A stretch of 6,764 nt of DNA from an uncultured Eubacteriales bacterium (GTDB taxonomy: Bacteria > Bacillota > Clostridia > Oscillospirales > Oscillospiraceae). A model generated the notes under the pieces. The model did no database searches. It saw nothing but the letters and a program-made list of their open reading frames with translations, and was not told the DNA's origin. A program made the translations under genes and the position numbers. The stretch spans positions 1 through 6,764 of the forward strand of contig URXW01000059.1 in the NCBI GenBank assembly GCA_900551995.1, in the 5' to 3' direction. Below are positions 6,369 to 6,764 of this stretch, piece after piece. Position 1 is the stretch's first letter, and each line of letters opens with the position of its first letter.

Positions 6369-6429
6369 GTTTTTGCAACACAAACACTACCACAACCTTG
6401 GTCAGAAAGCTACTGAAAGATGAAGGAAA

Positions 6430-6573
6430 TCAGAGAGAAATCATAATGTCCGCGCCGCTGTCCGCGGCGATCCGCGCCGCCACCCTCCGCAGCTCCTTTT
6501 CGCTGAAGCTGCCGCTTTCCCGAAGCTGGCGCAGCAGAAGGATGATGCCGTAATAATTGACGTTCTGATCCAT
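6430..6573 (-). CDS. Small 47-aa helical protein, possibly SHOCT-like
   Basis: A short protein at the head of the recombinase operon. The sequence begins MDQNVNYYGI and continues with a helix IILLLRQLRESG, a turn SFSEKEL, and a second helix RRVAARIAADSGAD. This helix-turn-helix pattern with a Gly-Ser-Phe-Ser turn resembles the short SHOCT-type helical module often seen near mobile-element genes, but the match is only by pattern. No signal peptide, membrane span or cysteine is visible. ATG 6573 has AAGAGG 7 bases upstream. A longer in-frame start at 6735 would add 54 Pro/Ser-rich residues and would run across the divergent spacer and the opposite gene, so I rejected it. There are 76 bases between its stop and Rec1. 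Possible roles are a regulator or small partner of the recombinases; function unknown. Confidence 0.65.
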   Translation of the reverse strand: MDQNVNYYGIILLLRQLRESGSFSEKELRRVAARIAADSGADIMISL

Positions 6574-6647
6574 ATCGGTACCTCTTTTCTGAATTTTGCC
6601 TTGTGGCACAAATATGAGGATCGTCTGGGGCGATAAGGAGGGGGTGA
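6574..6647. promoter_or_regulatory. Divergent spacer with an 11-bp palindrome
   Basis: This 74-base spacer separates the minus-strand recombinase operon from the plus-strand gene at 6648 and must carry at least the local start signals of both. It contains the exact palindrome TTGTG-G-CACAA (6601-6611), placed roughly midway, and is AT-richer than the flanking genes. I could not assign convincing -35/-10 boxes, so the promoter call rests on gene arrangement. The palindrome is a candidate operator. Confidence 0.45.
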
Positions 6648-6764
6648 ATGCAGGCCGTTCAGAGGATTGAAAGAGAGAAGAGAATGGATGGCGGGAAAAA
6701 AGAGGAGGCGGACGATCCCCATACTTCTGCCGCAAAGCAGAAAAGGCCGCTCCGCATCGGGGCG
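6648..6764 (+). CDS. Start of a plus-strand gene of unknown function (partial)
   Basis: Thirty-nine open codons run from ATG 6648 to the window edge, beginning MQAVQRIEREKRMDGGKK and continuing as a hydrophilic, Lys/Glu-rich, probably disordered segment that ends KQKRPLRIGA. A very strong AAGGAGG ribosome site (6635-6641) lies 6 bases before the ATG, which is the main reason to believe it. It is the only plus-strand gene supported here and is divergent from the recombinase operon. The closing RPLRIG could be the start of a small transposon-encoded protein of the TnpW type, whose members have a basic R(R)IG segment followed by a TTY-like strand, but the decisive part lies outside the window. 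That identification is a guess. Confidence 0.5.
   Translation, partial: MQAVQRIEREKRMDGGKKEEADDPHTSAAKQKRPLRIGA

Noticed and set aside
5571..6416. Long plus-strand open frame of 281 codons opposite Rec1
   Set aside because: It is antisense to a clear serine recombinase, has no recognisable domain, and is explained by the GC-rich codon pattern of Rec1.
6574..6735. Longer N-terminus for the 47-aa protein, and an overlapping frame in the same stretch
   Set aside because: The extra residues are Pro/Ser-rich, cross the divergent spacer and lie antisense to the gene at 6648; the internal ATG at 6573 has its own ribosome site.
1..6764. Element ends or attachment sites
   Set aside because: No pair of direct repeats or tRNA/gene-end target could be recognised; without flanking sequence the att core cannot be defended.

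Overview
The window looks like part of an integrative mobile element from a moderately GC-rich Bacillota, probably a gut Clostridia/Oscillospirales-type bacterium. That assignment is an inference from strong AGGAGG-type ribosome sites, tightly packed genes, and the kinds of protein present (large serine recombinases, DUF1016-N, Bro-N antirepressor). No rRNA, tRNA, CRISPR array or insertion sequence was seen. Almost everything is coded on the minus strand, so the gene order below follows transcription from high to low coordinates.

Right end (6574-6764): a divergent spacer holding an 11-bp palindrome separates a minus-strand operon from a plus-strand gene that begins at 6648 and runs off the window. 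The minus-strand operon opens with a 47-aa helical protein (6573-6430), followed by three serine-recombinase family genes. Rec1 (6353-4782) is full length. Rec2 (4782-4039) has lost the whole N-terminal catalytic domain. Rec3 (4042-2423) is full length. Rec1 and Rec2 overlap by 1 base, and Rec2 and Rec3 by 4, so the three are probably translated as one coupled set. This is the integration/excision module. A calcineurin-like metallophosphoesterase (2406-1660) follows 16 bases later with its own ribosome site.

A long hairpin (1604-1653) closes the phosphoesterase gene. Beyond it, still on the minus strand, are a DUF1016 N-terminal-type gene (1566 to at most 625), a low-molecular-weight protein tyrosine phosphatase (1085-630), and a Bro-N/antirepressor gene (619 to beyond the window's left edge). 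The DUF1016 reading frame has no stop until 625, so it formally runs through the entire phosphatase gene in another frame. Its C-terminal nuclease half is absent. Two of these accessory genes encode phosphatase-fold enzymes, and Bro-N is a DNA-binding type usually found in phages and mobile elements.

The points most worth a second look are the catalytic-domain-less recombinase coupled between two active-looking ones, the nested DUF1016/phosphatase overlap, a perfect 13-bp-arm palindrome inside the Bro-N coding sequence, and the intergenic hairpin that leaves no room for a separate downstream promoter. I did not find the element's attachment sites or ends.
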